Below are positions 52,592-61,200 of a stretch of 64,000 nucleotides of DNA, in pieces; within the stretch, counting starts at the first letter, position 1, and each line of letters begins with the position of its first letter. Origin of the DNA: Bacteroidota bacterium (GTDB taxonomy: Bacteria > Bacteroidota > Bacteroidia > B-17B0 > Aurantibacillaceae); assembly GCA_020403265.1 (NCBI GenBank), contig JADBXZ010000014.1, positions 1-64,000 on the forward strand. The letters run 5' to 3'. The position numbers and the translations under genes were made by a program. A model generated the notes under the pieces. The model saw only the letters and a list, made by a program, of their open reading frames with translations, had not been told where the DNA came from and made no database searches.

Positions 52592-54304
52592 CTAATATTT
52601 GATTTCATACACTTGAGTTTCTTCAAAAGCACCTTCAGTGTGAACTAAGACTAATTTTTCGGGATACTTTTGAGCAATAGGAACAAGTATGTTATGCATC
52701 GTATTGATGAAACCGGCAGCAGGATTGTTTGGATCTGTTCTTAATTGCCCCAACATCACATGCGTTACCTTATTCGCTTTAAAAAATACCAATGCACTGT
52801 CAGGGTTAGATTGGTTAGTTGCTGTATCACGTTTTATAACAGAATAAATTGGGAAGAATTTTTTTCCCTTACCGTAAATAAAACTCATTGGCGCTTTACG
52901 ACTTGCCACGAGTGCACTCGGAGGCAAATTATCTGCACACCATTCGCTACACTTTAAAAAGTTAATCCAATCTGGTGTGTAGCCATAATACTTTTCACCT
53001 TTTAAATTTTTACTAACAATGGGTAAATTTTTGGAGCTGCGCTTTATAGTTGAAAAGCTAAACGAAAGCGTGACTGCTAAAACTATAACAGTAAGTCCTT
53101 CCAAGCCTGCGTTAATTTTTTGAGATATTTGATAAATCAGATAAAACAAAATAAGAAGAAGAAGGGGCATACAAACTAAAATAATTCTTACCTGATCCCA
53201 TCTGGCTTGCAGAATAATAAATGAAAATACAGTTTGAGTAAGGCAAAACAGAGCAATAAAAAACAAACTACGATTTGCTTTTTTATAAATGAACCAAACA
53301 CCTATAATAACAAGAATTAAGGTAAAAAATCCACTTGCACCAAATAACGAAAACTGACTTGGCATTTCACCTGTTTCTGTTGGGAAAATCTGAACATTTT
53401 CTGAACGCCAGCCAATAATTTGATAAAACCGCTTACCCAGATATTGAGAAGTGTTTTCCATAAAACGCGTCACAAAGCCACCAAAATCTTCCATACCCAA
53501 ACTTGGATTGTACAAATCTTTTTGCATTAAAGCTTTTGCCTGACCTTTAAATTGATTAGGCACATTCCAGATGGCGGAAACGGTTAGTTCATATAATCCT
53601 TTAAAAATGCCGTAGCTTAAAATGGTCCATAAAACTGCTTTATAATTTTTATCAAGTAGAAAAAATAAAATAGCAGTTGGTAATGCGATCATACCAACGC
53701 TTCTGGCAGTGCTTAGTAACAAAAGACTAAATCCGAAGAATAACCAATTTAAATATTGTTTTTTAATATTAACTCCATTTTCTTTAATTTTATCATACAA
53801 CTTAATGAAACTGTAAACCATTAAACTTTGAAGAAAAATGTAAAATGCCTCACTAAAAGTCATGCTGGCAAAGTACAGTACCTGATGGTTAATCGCATGA
53901 AACAAAATAACAGGAATAAAAATAATTGCCGGAACTCGGTTGTTTAATGCTCTGTAAAGTAAAATGAGTCCGAGTAAATTAAATAACACCGAAAAACACT
54001 TAAACAAAATGAGATTAAAGCCAAAAACTTTAATAACAAGCGCCAATACCATGGGGTAGAGTGGGGCATTAAACGTGTGAAAGAACTTTGGAAATTCTGT
54101 TACATATTTATAGCCTGATTCTATATAGGTGGAATCATCGTTAGCTTCACTGATTTTAACGTTAAAAAGCAAAACAGAAAAAAGTAGACAAAGAAAAATG
54201 GAAACAAAGAAAAACTTTTTATTGTTATTGTTTAACCACGATTGAATTGCTTGACCAATTTTTGAGACGGAAGCAGTTGAATTAACTTTTTTAGAATCCT
54301 TCAT
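52592..54304 (-). CDS. GT-C-type membrane glycosyltransferase
   Basis: A 570-residue protein with an N-terminal cytoplasmic tail, then about eleven membrane helices. The first loop has acidic residues EANDDSTYIESGYKY and the APLYP segment, the usual site for the metal-binding acids of GT-C enzymes (ArnT/PMT type, GT39-like). A soluble C-terminal region follows (about 440-570; ASRKAPMSFIYGKGKKFFPI, THVMLGQLR). It would move a sugar from a polyprenyl carrier at the outer face of the plasma membrane. The acceptor is unknown. It stands alone. Confidence 0.75.
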   Translation of the reverse strand: MKDSKKVNSTASVSKIGQAIQSWLNNNNKKFFFVSIFLCLLFSVLLFNVKISEANDDSTYIESGYKYVTEFPKFFHTFNAPLYPMVLALVIKVFGFNLILFKCFSVLFNLLGLILLYRALNNRVPAIIFIPVILFHAINHQVLYFASMTFSEAFYIFLQSLMVYSFIKLYDKIKENGVNIKKQYLNWLFFGFSLLLLSTARSVGMIALPTAILFFLLDKNYKAVLWTILSYGIFKGLYELTVSAIWNVPNQFKGQAKALMQKDLYNPSLGMEDFGGFVTRFMENTSQYLGKRFYQIIGWRSENVQIFPTETGEMPSQFSLFGASGFFTLILVIIGVWFIYKKANRSLFFIALFCLTQTVFSFIILQARWDQVRIILVCMPLLLLILFYLIYQISQKINAGLEGLTVIVLAVTLSFSFSTIKRSSKNLPIVSKNLKGEKYYGYTPDWINFLKCSEWCADNLPPSALVASRKAPMSFIYGKGKKFFPIYSVIKRDTATNQSNPDSALVFFKANKVTHVMLGQLRTDPNNPAAGFINTMHNILVPIAQKYPEKLVLVHTEGAFEETQVYEIKY

Positions 54305-54376
54305 ACCTTAATACAATGTATAAATTTACTATATTTTTTAAGATTCTTAGGTTAGAATTAATCAATACCTATCCCC

Positions 54377-55168
54377 CTAATTCTTTTCGAATTTTTTATA
54401 AGACTCTGTTATTCCTTTAATTACTGAAGAACTCAAACCATGATGCTCCATTTGATTTAGTCCGGTAATGGTAATCCCTTTAGGAGTAGTTACTTTATCA
54501 ATTTCCTGTTCAGGATGAGAATGATTCACTAAAAGTAATTTTGCTGCACCCATTACTGTTTGCGATGCAATGGCATGTGCCGTTTTCGCATCAAAACCTA
54601 TTTCGATACCAGCCTGAATATTGGCGCGAATGTATCTTAAAGCGAATGCCGTACCACAAGCACCTAAAACCGTGGCAGCATCCATTAATTTCTCATCTAT
54701 AACCACAGTATTACCAAGTGCGTTAAACAATGTAAGTAGTTGTGAAGTTTGAGCCTCTTTTAAATTCGTGTAGCTTAAACTGGTCATACTCTCTTTTATA
54801 GAAATAGCTGTATTAGGCATGGCTCTGGCAACTGAACATTTATTCTTAATAATGGTTGAAATCTCTGAAATACTAACACCACTTACACATGAAATTAGTA
54901 AGTGTTTTGATGTTAATGATTTTGAAATTTCGTTAAGCACTTCCTTTGCCTGAAAGGGTTTTACACAAAGTATTATAACTGTTGCTTCTTTTACGGCTTT
55001 GATATTGTTGTTACTAACATTTAAACCTAATTTAGTTAAATCGTCGATGCCACTTGTTTGACGTTTTGTTAGAATAAGTTGTGAAGCCTCATAAGTTTTA
55101 CTGCTTAGCAGACCTAACGCAATGGATTTTCCTAAGTTTCCGCTACCAATGATACAGATTTTACGCAT
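54377..55168 (-). CDS. proC: Pyrroline-5-carboxylate reductase
   Basis: A 263-residue NADPH-dependent enzyme for the last step of proline synthesis. The Rossmann loop is IGSGNLGKSIA (near residue 7), SVARAMPNTAISIKESMTSL follows near residue 112, and the C-terminal dimer domain carries the family signature in DKVTTPKGITITGLNQME (near residue 225). It starts 2 bp after the ridA-like gene, so the two are cotranscribed. Confidence 0.93.
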   Translation of the reverse strand: MRKICIIGSGNLGKSIALGLLSSKTYEASQLILTKRQTSGIDDLTKLGLNVSNNNIKAVKEATVIILCVKPFQAKEVLNEISKSLTSKHLLISCVSGVSISEISTIIKNKCSVARAMPNTAISIKESMTSLSYTNLKEAQTSQLLTLFNALGNTVVIDEKLMDAATVLGACGTAFALRYIRANIQAGIEIGFDAKTAHAIASQTVMGAAKLLLVNHSHPEQEIDKVTTPKGITITGLNQMEHHGLSSSVIKGITESYKKFEKN

Positions 55169-55170
55169 GA

Positions 55171-55611
55171 TTATTCGGCAATAACGGTTATTTCTATTTT
55201 TGCATTTAAGGGTAAAGCACTAACCGCAATACAAGTACGTGTTGGCAATCGTTTCGAAAAATGCTTCACATACTCTTCATTTACCGCTGCATAATCTTGC
55301 ATATCTGTTAAATAAATAGTTACTGCAACTATTTTATCCAATTCACTATTGTTCTCTTTCAGTAGCGTCTCCAAATTTTTAAAAATTTGTTGTAACTCTG
55401 ATACAACACCACCTGTAACCAAGGTGTTAGTTTCTTTAGATAAGCCGATTTGTCCGCTGACATATAAGTTTCCGTTGCTTCTAATGGTTGGGGTGTATGG
55501 TTTTGACATAAAATGGGTTGGTTTTTGACTTACTGATTTTGATTGTGAGAATAAATGTGAAAAATTGGAAAATAATCCAATAATAATGAGTATATATTTT
55601 AACTTGATCAC
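55171..55611 (-). CDS. RidA/YjgF-family protein with an export signal
   Basis: A 146-residue protein. Residues 1-23 form a signal peptide (LKYILIIIGLFSNFSHLFSQ). The RidA fold follows with NLYVSGQIGLSKET, VAVTIYLTDMQDYAAVNEEY and LPTRTCIAVSALPLNAKIEI. The conserved Arg of the imine site is present (TRTC). Cytoplasmic RidA removes reactive imines such as 2-aminoacrylate. An exported member is unusual, and its substrate in the periplasm is not known. It is coupled with proC. Confidence 0.88.
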   Translation of the reverse strand: MIKLKYILIIIGLFSNFSHLFSQSKSVSQKPTHFMSKPYTPTIRSNGNLYVSGQIGLSKETNTLVTGGVVSELQQIFKNLETLLKENNSELDKIVAVTIYLTDMQDYAAVNEEYVKHFSKRLPTRTCIAVSALPLNAKIEITVIAE

Positions 55612-55656
55612 AGTTATTTTTTTTGAAATTAAATGTTTAGAATTTAATAGTTGATT

Positions 55657-58347
55657 TTAATTAAACAAAGTTTGTGCCTTTTTCAAAGCATTAGCAATTC
55701 CTTCTGATTTGGTTCCGCCAGCCTGAGCATAGAATGGCTGACCTCCGCCACCACCATTAATTTCTTTAGCTAATTCGCGTATGAGAACTCCTGCATTTAA
55801 ATTTTTCTCTTTAACTAAATTATCGCTCAATATAATCGAAATACTTGGTTTTCCTCTCAACTCCTGACCAATCACACAGGCTAAATTTTGAACTTCATTA
55901 CGCAACTCAAACAACAGATTTTTAGTTTCTTCGGCACTGCTCAATTCAATTTTTTCTACCACTAAATTAATACCATTAACACTTTTAATTTTAGTTTTTA
56001 GATCGGCCTTAATAGCACTGGCTTTTTCTTTATATAAATCCTGAAGTTGTTTTTGTAATTCAGCGTTCTCGTCTTGTAATTGTGTAATACTCTTAAGCAC
56101 ATCTTTACTTCCTTTTAAAACGTGTTTGATTTCATTGATTAAATGAGTTTGAGAATTAAAAAACTCCTCAGCTTTTAAAGATGTAATGGCTTCTATTCTT
56201 CTAATACCTGCGGCAACTGCACCTTCACTGGTTATTTTAAACATACCAATTTGTCCGGTTGCTGGCACATGGCAGCCACCACATAATTCAATAGAGAAAC
56301 TTTTATCGAAAGTAACCACTCTTACAACATCCCCATACTTTTCGCCAAACAAGGCCATAGCACCGGTTTTTTTGGCTTCATCAATTGCCATAAGCTGGAT
56401 ATCTGCTGAAATATTTTCACGAATTTTTGTATTGACAATCTTTTCAATTTGATGAATTTCATCATCTGTTACCTTACTGAAATGAGAAAAATCAAATCGT
56501 AAGTGCTCGTCATTAACCAAGCTGCCTTTTTGCTCAACATGAGTTCCTAAAACCTGACGCAGAGCAGCATGCAAGAGATGAGTAGCACTGTGATTGTTGG
56601 TTGTTAATACACGTTCCTGTACATTTACTTTGGCAGTAAAAGTACTTGCTATTTTTTCCGGTAATTTATCAACGGTGTGAATAATCACTCCATTTTCTTT
56701 ACGGGTATTTGTAACAACTATTTTATCGTTAATATTCTCTATATAACCCTTGTCACCAACCTGTCCGCCGCTTTCTGCATAAAATGGTGTTTTGCTTAAC
56801 ACAACATGATACTCTTCTTTGTTTTTTGCCCCGCCCTTGCCGGCCGGCAGGTTAACTTTTCTGAATCGAATAATTTTGGTTTCACATTCTAAATCAAAGT
56901 ATCCCACAAAATCTGTTTCCTTCTCTTGTGCGTCTAAAATCGCTTTGTTCTCCTCAACATAAATCCAATCATCAGTATCTATTTTAGTTGCTGCTCTAGA
57001 ACGGTCTTTTTGTTCTTGTAGTGCAATATTAAATTCTTTTTCATCAATACTTAAATCGTATCCACGTGCAATTAAACTGGTTAAATCAACCGGAAAACCA
57101 AAAGTATCATATAATTCAAATACAACTCTTCCACTGATCACTTTTTGATGTGCGGCATTTGTATCAATACAAACTTGGTCAATACGCTTTAAACCAACCT
57201 CCAATGTTTTGTAAAAGGATTGCTCTTCCTCCTTTATTACTTTTTCAATTAGTAATTTTTGAGTGTTTAGTTCCGGAAAGGCTTCTCCCATTTGGTGGGC
57301 TAGGGTAGGCACAATTCGGTACATAAATGGTTCTTTTAGATTCAAAGATTGATAACCATATCGAATAGCTCTTCTCAAAATTCTTCGGATAACATAACCG
57401 GCACCTGTGTTGCTTGGTAATTGTCCATCTGCAATACTAAATGAAATCGTTCTGATGTGATCAGCAATGACACGCATCGCAATATTTATCAATTGCTGTT
57501 TTTTGTGTTTTTCCTCTTCATGAATGATATATCGTAAACCACTTAAATCTTCAATTTTTGCAATTAAAGGCATAAACACATCCGTATCGTAATTACTGTG
57601 TTTACCTTGCAAAACACGAACCAAACGTTCAAATCCCATACCCGTATCAACGTGCTGTTTTGGTAATTTAATTAGAGAACCATCAGCTCTTCTTTCAAAT
57701 TCCATAAACACATTGTTCCAAATTTCTATCACATTCGGATGATCATTATTTACCAAACTTGCGCCATTTATTTTTTTTCTTTCTTCATCGCTTCTCCCAT
57801 CATAGTGTATTTCGCTGCAAGGACCACAAGGACCCATGTCGCCCATTTCCCAGAAGTTGTCTTTTTTATTGCCATTCAAGATTCTTTCTTCGGGAACAAA
57901 TTGTTTCCAGGTGTCAAAAGCTTCTTGGTCAAATCCTAGTCCGTCGTCTTTACTTCCTTCAAAAACTGTTACATATAGGCGATCTTTATCTATTTTATAA
58001 ACATCAGTCAATAATTCCCATGCCCAGGTAATGGCTTCTTTCTTAAAATAATCTCCAAAACTCCAGTTACCAAGCATTTCAAACATAGTGTGGTGATAGG
58101 TGTCTACACCAACTTCTTCTAAATCGTTATGTTTACCGCTTACACGTAAACATTTTTGCGTATCGGCTACGCGCGGGTATTTAATAGGGGAATTGCCTAA
58201 AAATATATCCTTAAACGGTGCCATACCACTGTTGTTGAACATGAGGGTAGGGTCACCTTTAACAACCATAGGTGCACTTGGAACGATATGATGTCCTTTA
58301 CTTCTGAAAAAATCTAAAAAGGTCTGTCTTACTAAGTTTGCTTCCAT
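55657..58347 (-). CDS. alaS: Alanine--tRNA ligase
   Basis: An 896-residue class II synthetase. The catalytic core begins [19 protein letters not shown] with motif 2/3 text GRSDEER and GMGFERLV. The editing domain has [11 protein letters not shown] and [13 protein letters not shown]. The C-terminal part ends in [13 protein letters not shown]. The ATG at 58347 is used; an upstream start would add 20 residues that do not fit the family. A short GC-rich palindrome at 56838-56849 encodes part of an insert-like loop ([10 protein letters not shown]) just before the editing domain. Length is otherwise normal. Confidence 0.96.
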   Translation of the reverse strand: MEANLVRQTFLDFFRSKGHHIVPSAPMVVKGDPTLMFNNSGMAPFKDIFLGNSPIKYPRVADTQKCLRVSGKHNDLEEVGVDTYHHTMFEMLGNWSFGDYFKKEAITWAWELLTDVYKIDKDRLYVTVFEGSKDDGLGFDQEAFDTWKQFVPEERILNGNKKDNFWEMGDMGPCGPCSEIHYDGRSDEERKKINGASLVNNDHPNVIEIWNNVFMEFERRADGSLIKLPKQHVDTGMGFERLVRVLQGKHSNYDTDVFMPLIAKIEDLSGLRYIIHEEEKHKKQQLINIAMRVIADHIRTISFSIADGQLPSNTGAGYVIRRILRRAIRYGYQSLNLKEPFMYRIVPTLAHQMGEAFPELNTQKLLIEKVIKEEEQSFYKTLEVGLKRIDQVCIDTNAAHQKVISGRVVFELYDTFGFPVDLTSLIARGYDLSIDEKEFNIALQEQKDRSRAATKIDTDDWIYVEENKAILDAQEKETDFVGYFDLECETKIIRFRKVNLPAGKGGAKNKEEYHVVLSKTPFYAESGGQVGDKGYIENINDKIVVTNTRKENGVIIHTVDKLPEKIASTFTAKVNVQERVLTTNNHSATHLLHAALRQVLGTHVEQKGSLVNDEHLRFDFSHFSKVTDDEIHQIEKIVNTKIRENISADIQLMAIDEAKKTGAMALFGEKYGDVVRVVTFDKSFSIELCGGCHVPATGQIGMFKITSEGAVAAGIRRIEAITSLKAEEFFNSQTHLINEIKHVLKGSKDVLKSITQLQDENAELQKQLQDLYKEKASAIKADLKTKIKSVNGINLVVEKIELSSAEETKNLLFELRNEVQNLACVIGQELRGKPSISIILSDNLVKEKNLNAGVLIRELAKEINGGGGGQPFYAQAGGTKSEGIANALKKAQTLFN
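56838..56849 (-). repeat. GC-rich palindrome inside alaS
   Basis: TGCCGGCCGGCA is a perfect 12-bp palindrome in an AT-rich gene. On the coding strand it lies in AACCTGCCGGCCGGCAAGGG and translates in frame to NLPAGKG in a surface loop. It resembles the GC-rich palindromes at 2072-2085 and 35902-35919. Confidence 0.6.
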
Positions 58348-58532
58348 AATATTTTGAATGGCGAAGATATAAAAAAGCCGAAAGGGTAAGATGGAATATA
58401 AGCTCAATTATCACACTAATTTTCAACCATTTTATTGACGTTGATTAAATTGAAAATCACAATTTGAATGACTTGTTAATAAAAAAAATGTTAAGTTTTG
58501 CTCTAATAAGTTTAGACATGTCAAAAAACACT

Positions 58533-58556
58533 TAACTTTGTATCGCAAAGCACTTT
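58533..58556 (+). promoter_or_regulatory. Promoter/operator of the membrane protein-HTH pair
   Basis: TAACTTTG (58533-58540) is an exact -7 element. It overlaps the dyad CTTTG-TATCG-CAAAG (58536-58550), followed by CACTTTT. The ATG is at 58561. The same arrangement stands before the Coq4-like gene at 59517-59540, so one regulator may control both. Confidence 0.6.
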
Positions 58557-58560
58557 TATT

Positions 58561-59196
58561 ATGGTAGAAAAAGATCAATTAGATGCCTTAAAGGACATTA
58601 GAAGTATGATGAAGCAATCTTCTAAGTTTCTTTCATTAAGCGGGCTTTCCGGTGTATTTGCCGGAATTTATGCCTTAGTTGGCGCTTATCTTGGTAATTG
58701 TTTTATTAACGATTTTATCCAAACCGGCGAATACCTCGAGGGATACACATCGCAGTATTTTCAATTATTAATAAAGCTATTGGTTGTTTGTATTGGTGTT
58801 TTAGTGCTTTCTATCGTATCAGCTTTTTATTTCTCGAACCGAAAAGCCAAAAAACTTGGTCAAAAACTGTTTGACTATACAACTTTGCGCTTATTCATTA
58901 ATATGTTTATTCCTTTATTGGCAGGAGGGTTATTTTGTCTGGCCATGCTATTGCATGGTGGGCATTTTGTTTTATTGGTTGGACCCTGTATGTTAATCTT
59001 TTATGGGTTAGCTTTGGTTAATGGCAGTAAATATACGTTGCATGATATACGTTACCTTGGCATACTTGAAATAGTTTTAGGTCTGATAGCAGTATTTTAT
59101 TTAGGTTATGGTATTATTTTTTGGAGCATAGGCTTTGGAGTATTGCATATTTTGTATGGCATATACATGTGGTTTAAATACGACAAACAATTATAA
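58561..59196 (+). CDS. Five-helix membrane protein paired with a winged-helix regulator
   Basis: A 211-residue protein with an N-terminal charged helix (QLDALKDIRSMMKQSSKF) and about five to six membrane helices. It resembles the conserved unnamed Bacteroidota proteins encoded directly upstream of PadR/HTH_34-like regulators, perhaps as a membrane partner. No catalytic motif is visible. The regulator gene begins 2 bp after its stop. Expression is probably controlled by the CTTTG-CAAAG operator at its promoter. Confidence 0.65.
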   Translation: MVEKDQLDALKDIRSMMKQSSKFLSLSGLSGVFAGIYALVGAYLGNCFINDFIQTGEYLEGYTSQYFQLLIKLLVVCIGVLVLSIVSAFYFSNRKAKKLGQKLFDYTTLRLFINMFIPLLAGGLFCLAMLLHGGHFVLLVGPCMLIFYGLALVNGSKYTLHDIRYLGILEIVLGLIAVFYLGYGIIFWSIGFGVLHILYGIYMWFKYDKQL

Positions 59197-59198
59197 AC

Positions 59199-59501
59199 GT
59201 GATTAACCCTAACATACATAAATTAAATAAGGCCTTTGAAAACAGGGTACGCTTGGGCATTATGAGTGTGCTAATGGTGAATGATAGTGTTGACTTTAAT
59301 ACTTTAAAGGATTTACTTCAAATTACGGATGGTAATTTAGCCAGTCATAGCGCAGCACTTGAAAAAGAAGGTTTTTTACACATTAAAAAAGAGTTTGTTG
59401 GTAAAAAAACACTTACAACCTATAGCGCTACTAAAACCGGTATTAAAGCGTTTGAAGAACATTTAGATGCACTCGAAAAATTAATTAAAAAATTAGACTG
59501 A
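59199..59501 (+). CDS. Small winged-helix transcriptional regulator (HTH_34-like), GTG start
   Basis: A 100-residue winged-helix DNA-binding protein. Helices cover LNKAFENRVRLGIMSVLMVN, the recognition region LKDLLQITDGNLASHSAALE (residues 38-57), and the wing KKEFVGKKTLTTYSATKTGIKAF. It belongs to the MarR/ArsR-like single-domain group without a sensor domain. The start is GTG at 59199, 2 bp after the membrane-protein stop, so translation is coupled. It is the likely binder of the CTTTG-n5-CAAAG operators on either side of the pair (inference). Confidence 0.88.
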   Translation: MINPNIHKLNKAFENRVRLGIMSVLMVNDSVDFNTLKDLLQITDGNLASHSAALEKEGFLHIKKEFVGKKTLTTYSATKTGIKAFEEHLDALEKLIKKLD

Positions 59502-59516
59502 TTTTTTTTGACTTGT

Positions 59517-59540
59517 TACTTTGAAACACAAAGTACTTTT
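59517..59540 (+). promoter_or_regulatory. Perfect 7-5-7 operator before the Coq4-like gene
   Basis: TACTTTG (59517-59523), AAACA, CAAAGTA (59529-59535) form a perfect inverted repeat followed by CTTTT. It lies 12 bp before the ATG at 59547. Core and flank match the operator at 58533-58556. TTACTTTG is one base off the -7 consensus, so the repeat probably covers the promoter of the downstream operon. Confidence 0.65.
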
Positions 59541-59546
59541 AAATAT

Positions 59547-60020
59547 ATGAATAATACGACAAGCTATCGCGAACAATTTGTAGTAATACTTTTAGCGCAG
59601 TTAACCTTTGTGCATACACTGATACATTGGCGGAGAAAGGCGTGGAAATTAAATCCAATTGATTATTTAAATTATAAAAAGGGAAGCTTAGGAAATGAGC
59701 TTGGATTATTCTATGCCAAAAACCATTTTACACCAGTTGGCAGGGCAGAGCGTCACGATGTATTTCATGTATTATTTGAGTTTGACACAAGCGTAAAGGC
59801 AGAATGTGAATTACAGTTTTTTCTGTTAGGTAATGGTAAATGGTCTGTTTTCACTTCTGGTACATGCGTTATTGCATTTATTCTCTTTCCATCATGGCTA
59901 AGGGATTTTAAATTAAGTTACCAAATCGGTAAACAATATGTGAATGTTAACCAATTGGATTTTTATAAAGAACTCAACACTGACCTTATTTACCTAAAAA
60001 AACGCTTGAAAAACAAATAA
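59547..60020 (+). CDS. Coq4-like protein
   Basis: A 157-residue protein with the motif HDVFH, eleven residues, then E (near residues 71-87). This is the HDxxH-x11-E metal-site motif of the ubiquinone-biosynthesis protein Coq4. GNELGLFYAKNHFTPVGRAE precedes it as in the family. Coq4 binds lipid and takes part in C1 hydroxylation/decarboxylation of the ubiquinone ring. Bacteroidota normally make menaquinone, so the role here is open. The ATG at 59547 is chosen because a TTG at 59508 lies upstream of the operator. Confidence 0.8.
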   Translation: MNNTTSYREQFVVILLAQLTFVHTLIHWRRKAWKLNPIDYLNYKKGSLGNELGLFYAKNHFTPVGRAERHDVFHVLFEFDTSVKAECELQFFLLGNGKWSVFTSGTCVIAFILFPSWLRDFKLSYQIGKQYVNVNQLDFYKELNTDLIYLKKRLKNK

Positions 60021-60028
60021 CTCCTTAT

Positions 60029-60493
60029 ATGAAATCTAACAATTTAAAATCCATCCGTCTGAAACTTACTTTTTTCATGATTCTGTTAGCGCTTAGTGGC
60101 ATAACAGCATTTCCATTGCAAACCGAGCTTGCCTTTTTATCTAAACACGTTGCTCTTTTTCCTTCCTTTATTCAACATTGGTTAATAGAGGTTAATGCGG
60201 CAATAAGCAACACACCGTCCATAGTATTATATGGAACAGATTGGTTAGCTTTTGCTCACTTGGTGATTGCCTTGTATTTTATTCCGGTTATTATAAATCC
60301 TTTGCAATATCAACTTAACATTAAAATTGGCATGATTGCTTGTATTGCAGTTTTTCCATTAGCATTTATCTGTGGACCAATTAGAGGCATACCATTCTTT
60401 CATCAAATAATTGATATCAGTTTTGGCTTTTTTGGTTTCATACTTCTACTAAACATTTACAACAACATTAATCAATTAAAATCTAAACTATGA
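60029..60493 (+). CDS. Unnamed membrane protein of the Coq4-like operon
   Basis: A 154-residue protein with about four membrane helices. The best conserved-looking block is DWLAFAHLVIALYFIPVI (near residues 70-87), then FPLAFICGPIRGIPFFHQII (near residues 110-129). I recall similar unnamed proteins in Bacteroidota but no function. It begins 8 bp after the Coq4-like stop and its stop overlaps the next ATG by 4 bp (ATGA). Confidence 0.65.
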   Translation: MKSNNLKSIRLKLTFFMILLALSGITAFPLQTELAFLSKHVALFPSFIQHWLIEVNAAISNTPSIVLYGTDWLAFAHLVIALYFIPVIINPLQYQLNIKIGMIACIAVFPLAFICGPIRGIPFFHQIIDISFGFFGFILLLNIYNNINQLKSKL

Positions 60494-61200
60494 CTAAAAA
60501 ATTGATCTGGATAAGTCTGTTTGCCATTGCCATGGGCTTTTTAGAAACCGCAGTAGTTATTTACCTGCGCTTGATTTATTACCCCGGTGGTTTTGAATTT
60601 CCATTAAAACCAATTGAACCAGCAATAGCTAAAGTTGAATTCATGCGAGAGATGGCAACTGTAATTATGTTAGTTGCTACCGGAATTTTTTGTGGTATAA
60701 CTAAATTACAGCGTTTTGCCTATTTCGTGCTGGCTTTTGCTATTTGGGATTTATTCTATTACATTTTTCTGTTTATTACCATTCAATGGCCGCAGAGTTT
60801 GTTTACATGGGACATTTTATTCCTTGTTCCAATTCCATGGGTTGGTCCGGTTTGGGCGCCATGTTTACTCTGTCTGATTATGATAATTGGTTCAATTTAC
60901 TTTATAAAGAAGATTGAACAAGATAAAAACTACCAATTAAAACCCTATCTATGGGTAATTTTAATTGTCGGAGCCTTAATATGTATTCTATCTTTTATGT
61001 TAGATTACATTTATTTTTCCAAACACGACGTTTGGAACTTTGCTAACAACGATATTTTATTTGATGAACTAACAAATTACATACCTAGGCAATTTAACTG
61101 TCGGGTATTCTTTTGCGGTTTTGCGTTAATGTTAAGCAGTATTATTTGGGCTATTTACAACGACTTTAATTTAAAATCAAACAACCATGAAAAAAAATGA
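60490..61200 (+). CDS. Unnamed membrane protein with GFLETAVVIYLR motif
   Basis: A 236-residue protein with six or seven membrane helices. The first helix carries AMGFLETAVVIYLRLIYYPG (residues 14-33), and polar residues also occur within helices (FAIWDLFYYIF, VPIPWVGPVWAP). These features suggest a ligand- or lipid-binding membrane protein. No named family can be given with confidence. It overlaps both neighbours (4 bp upstream, 14 bp downstream), which implies tight coupling. Confidence 0.65.
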   Translation: MTKKLIWISLFAIAMGFLETAVVIYLRLIYYPGGFEFPLKPIEPAIAKVEFMREMATVIMLVATGIFCGITKLQRFAYFVLAFAIWDLFYYIFLFITIQWPQSLFTWDILFLVPIPWVGPVWAPCLLCLIMIIGSIYFIKKIEQDKNYQLKPYLWVILIVGALICILSFMLDYIYFSKHDVWNFANNDILFDELTNYIPRQFNCRVFFCGFALMLSSIIWAIYNDFNLKSNNHEKK

